A DNA stretch of 7,582 nt, taken from assembly GCA_020201485.1 (NCBI GenBank), contig JAIVGT010000222.1:1-7582 (forward strand), written 5' to 3'. Under the pieces are notes generated by a model. That model saw only the letters and a list, made by a program, of their open reading frames with translations, searched no databases and was not told the DNA's origin. The DNA comes from Halobacteriales archaeon. GTDB taxonomy: Archaea; Thermoplasmatota; SW-10-69-26; JACQPN01; JAIVGT01. The stretch's first letter is position 1. The number at the start of each line of letters is the position of its first letter. The position numbers and the translations under genes are program-made. This document shows, in pieces, positions 6,276-7,582 of the stretch.

Positions 6276-7582
6276 GCCTGGCCGAGGACGACCTCGTCGC
6301 GCCCCCGGCCGGGGCGGCGGACGCCCCGCGCCAGCGGCTCGCCGACCGGGACCGCAAGCTGTACGAGGTCGCCCTCGTCGCGGCCCTGGGCAGCGGCACG
6401 GCCCTCCTCGTCCTCGGCGGCCTGCTCGCGAGCGTCGCCGGCGATGCGCAGTACCGCTGGGGGGCAGGCGCCATGGCCCTGGGCATGGCCCTGACCGCGC
6501 TGAGCCTGGCCCTGAGCCGGCCCATCTGGCGGCTGCGCGTCCTGCTCCGCCGGAGCAGCGGCGGCATGCGCTACGACCAGCTCAAGCACTGGACGCGGTT
6601 CAAGGCCGCGGTCATCCTCGCCAACCTCCTGACCGGCCTCGCCGTGCTCATCCTCGGCCTGTCCCTCGTGCACCGCTTCGGGCCGTTCGAGCTCGCCGGG
6701 CCCATCCACCTCGAGATCCGCCTCGCCACGCTGTTCAGCCTCATCCTCGGCGTGTGCCTGGCGGCGACGCACTGGCTCTCCCTGCGCACGCCCGTGGAGC
6801 GGCCGGAAACGCCGGCCATGCTCGGGCTGTTCTTCGCCCTGGCCATCGCCCTCACCCTCGCCTTCGCCATGGTCGGGGCGGTGCTCGCCTCCCGCCCCCT
6901 CGACCTGGGCAGCGTGCGCCTCCTGGACACGGATGCGCCGTTCTTCCTCCTCGCCAGCATCGCCTCGGCCAGCCTGTCGCTCTTCCTCGGCCGCTCCATC
7001 CCGAACCTCGTCGCCATCGTCACGCGGGAGCGCTCGTACTACGCCGGCCACACCTACCTCAGCCGGAACAAGAGCATCCTCATGCCGGCGATGATGGCCT
7101 TCGCCCTGCTCTTCCTCGTCGTCCTCGTCCTCCTCGTGTTCGGCGTGGGCTACACCGGGCTGTTCACGGAGATCCCGCGCAACGCCCTGCTCATCGGCGT
7201 GTTCGGCTTCATCGTCGCGGCGCTGGCGGCGAGCGTGGTCGCCGCCCTGCTCCTCAGCCGGAGCGAGGACCGCGCGACGCTCTACCACGTCCGGCGCAGC
7301 GCCGAGGCCCGGCTCAGCCTGCTCATCCTCGGCACGAGCCTGGGCATCGCCGGCCTGCTGTTCGGGCTGAGCGCGTGGCTCGCCACCGGGCACCGCCTGG
7401 CCGGGCTCGACCCGATGCGCTGGCTCGACTTCCTGGCGTTCGGCATCATGGCCGCCGTCGGGCCCTACGGGTTCTACGCGGCGAACGCCCATCGCCGGGT
7501 GAAGCGGCTGGAGGAGCGCTTCCCGGACCTCCTCCGCGACCTGGCGGCGAGCCGCAAGGCCGGGCTCACCCTCACCTCCTCC
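6272..7582 (+). CDS. Polytopic membrane protein entering a T2SSF domain, second platform subunit (partial)
   Basis: The frame is open for 437 codons and runs off the right edge, so the C-terminus is missing. A short Pro/Ala-rich acidic and basic cytoplasmic N-terminus (1-30) is followed by about ten predicted helices: near 33-55, 62-82, 111-133, 151-170, 184-206, 224-243, 271-297, 304-329, 348-370 and 383-404. After the last, RRVKRLEERFPDLLRDLAASRKAG (positions 7499-7564) matches the opening of a T2SSF domain. It parallels the AKLPYALNYIATMASAG segment of the upstream platform protein. It is probably the TadB-like or second FlaJ-half partner. TadB-type proteins have only about two helices before this domain, so about eight are extra. 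The function of the extra region is unknown. Codon use matches the neighbours. The start is GTG 6272, overlapping the previous stop; see the adjoining ribosome-binding note. Confidence 0.8.
   Translation, partial: MSLAEDDLVAPPAGAADAPRQRLADRDRKLYEVALVAALGSGTALLVLGGLLASVAGDAQYRWGAGAMALGMALTALSLALSRPIWRLRVLLRRSSGGMRYDQLKHWTRFKAAVILANLLTGLAVLILGLSLVHRFGPFELAGPIHLEIRLATLFSLILGVCLAATHWLSLRTPVERPETPAMLGLFFALAIALTLAFAMVGAVLASRPLDLGSVRLLDTDAPFFLLASIASASLSLFLGRSIPNLVAIVTRERSYYAGHTYLSRNKSILMPAMMAFALLFLVVLVLLVFGVGYTGLFTEIPRNALLIGVFGFIVAALAASVVAALLLSRSEDRATLYHVRRSAEARLSLLILGTSLGIAGLLFGLSAWLATGHRLAGLDPMRWLDFLAFGIMAAVGPYGFYAANAHRRVKRLEERFPDLLRDLAASRKAGLTLTSS

Noticed and set aside
6194..7492. Open minus-strand frame of 432 codons
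   Set aside because: It is a Glu/Gln/Arg/Ala-rich shadow opposite the polytopic membrane protein, whose regular helices and T2SSF motif show the real frame.

Overview
The window holds one tight operon of five genes on the + strand. It encodes an archaeal type IV pilus or secretion machine: two pilin-like surface proteins, the assembly ATPase and two membrane platform proteins. The organism looks like a high-GC archaeon. G or C is strongly preferred at third codon positions. The ribosome-binding sites are of the archaeal GGTG / GGAGGTG kind. The pilin N-termini (AVSDVIG and VAVVIG, each followed by a hydrophobic helix) are of the euryarchaeal type, and the ATPase is of the archaeal FlaI/TadA type. 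A Thermoplasmatota-like lineage is my best guess from general similarity, but no marker gene here proves it.

Layout. 1-118 is an intergenic leader. At its left edge, on the minus strand, is a good Shine-Dalgarno sequence, so a divergent gene probably starts just outside the window. 119-2089 encodes a type IV pilin whose body is followed by five fibronectin type III (FN3) repeats. 2086-3480 encodes a second, unrelated pilin-like exported protein rich in N-glycosylation sequons. 3490-5394 encodes the secretion ATPase with complete nucleotide-binding motifs. 5391-6275 encodes a compact T2SSF platform protein of TadC size. 6272-7582 encodes a second platform protein, cut by the right edge, with about ten membrane helices before its T2SSF domain begins.

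How the genes work together. The neighbours overlap by 4 bases or are separated by only 9 bases, so co-transcription and translational coupling are likely. A prepilin peptidase, which is not in this window, would trim the two pilin-like proteins. The ATPase would then drive their extrusion through a platform made of the two T2SSF proteins. No archaellum genes (FlaF/G/H type) are present, so an adhesive or surface-sensing pilus is more likely than a swimming filament. The two least ordinary elements are the FN3-tailed pilin, a candidate tip adhesin, and the platform protein with the large polytopic N-terminal region.
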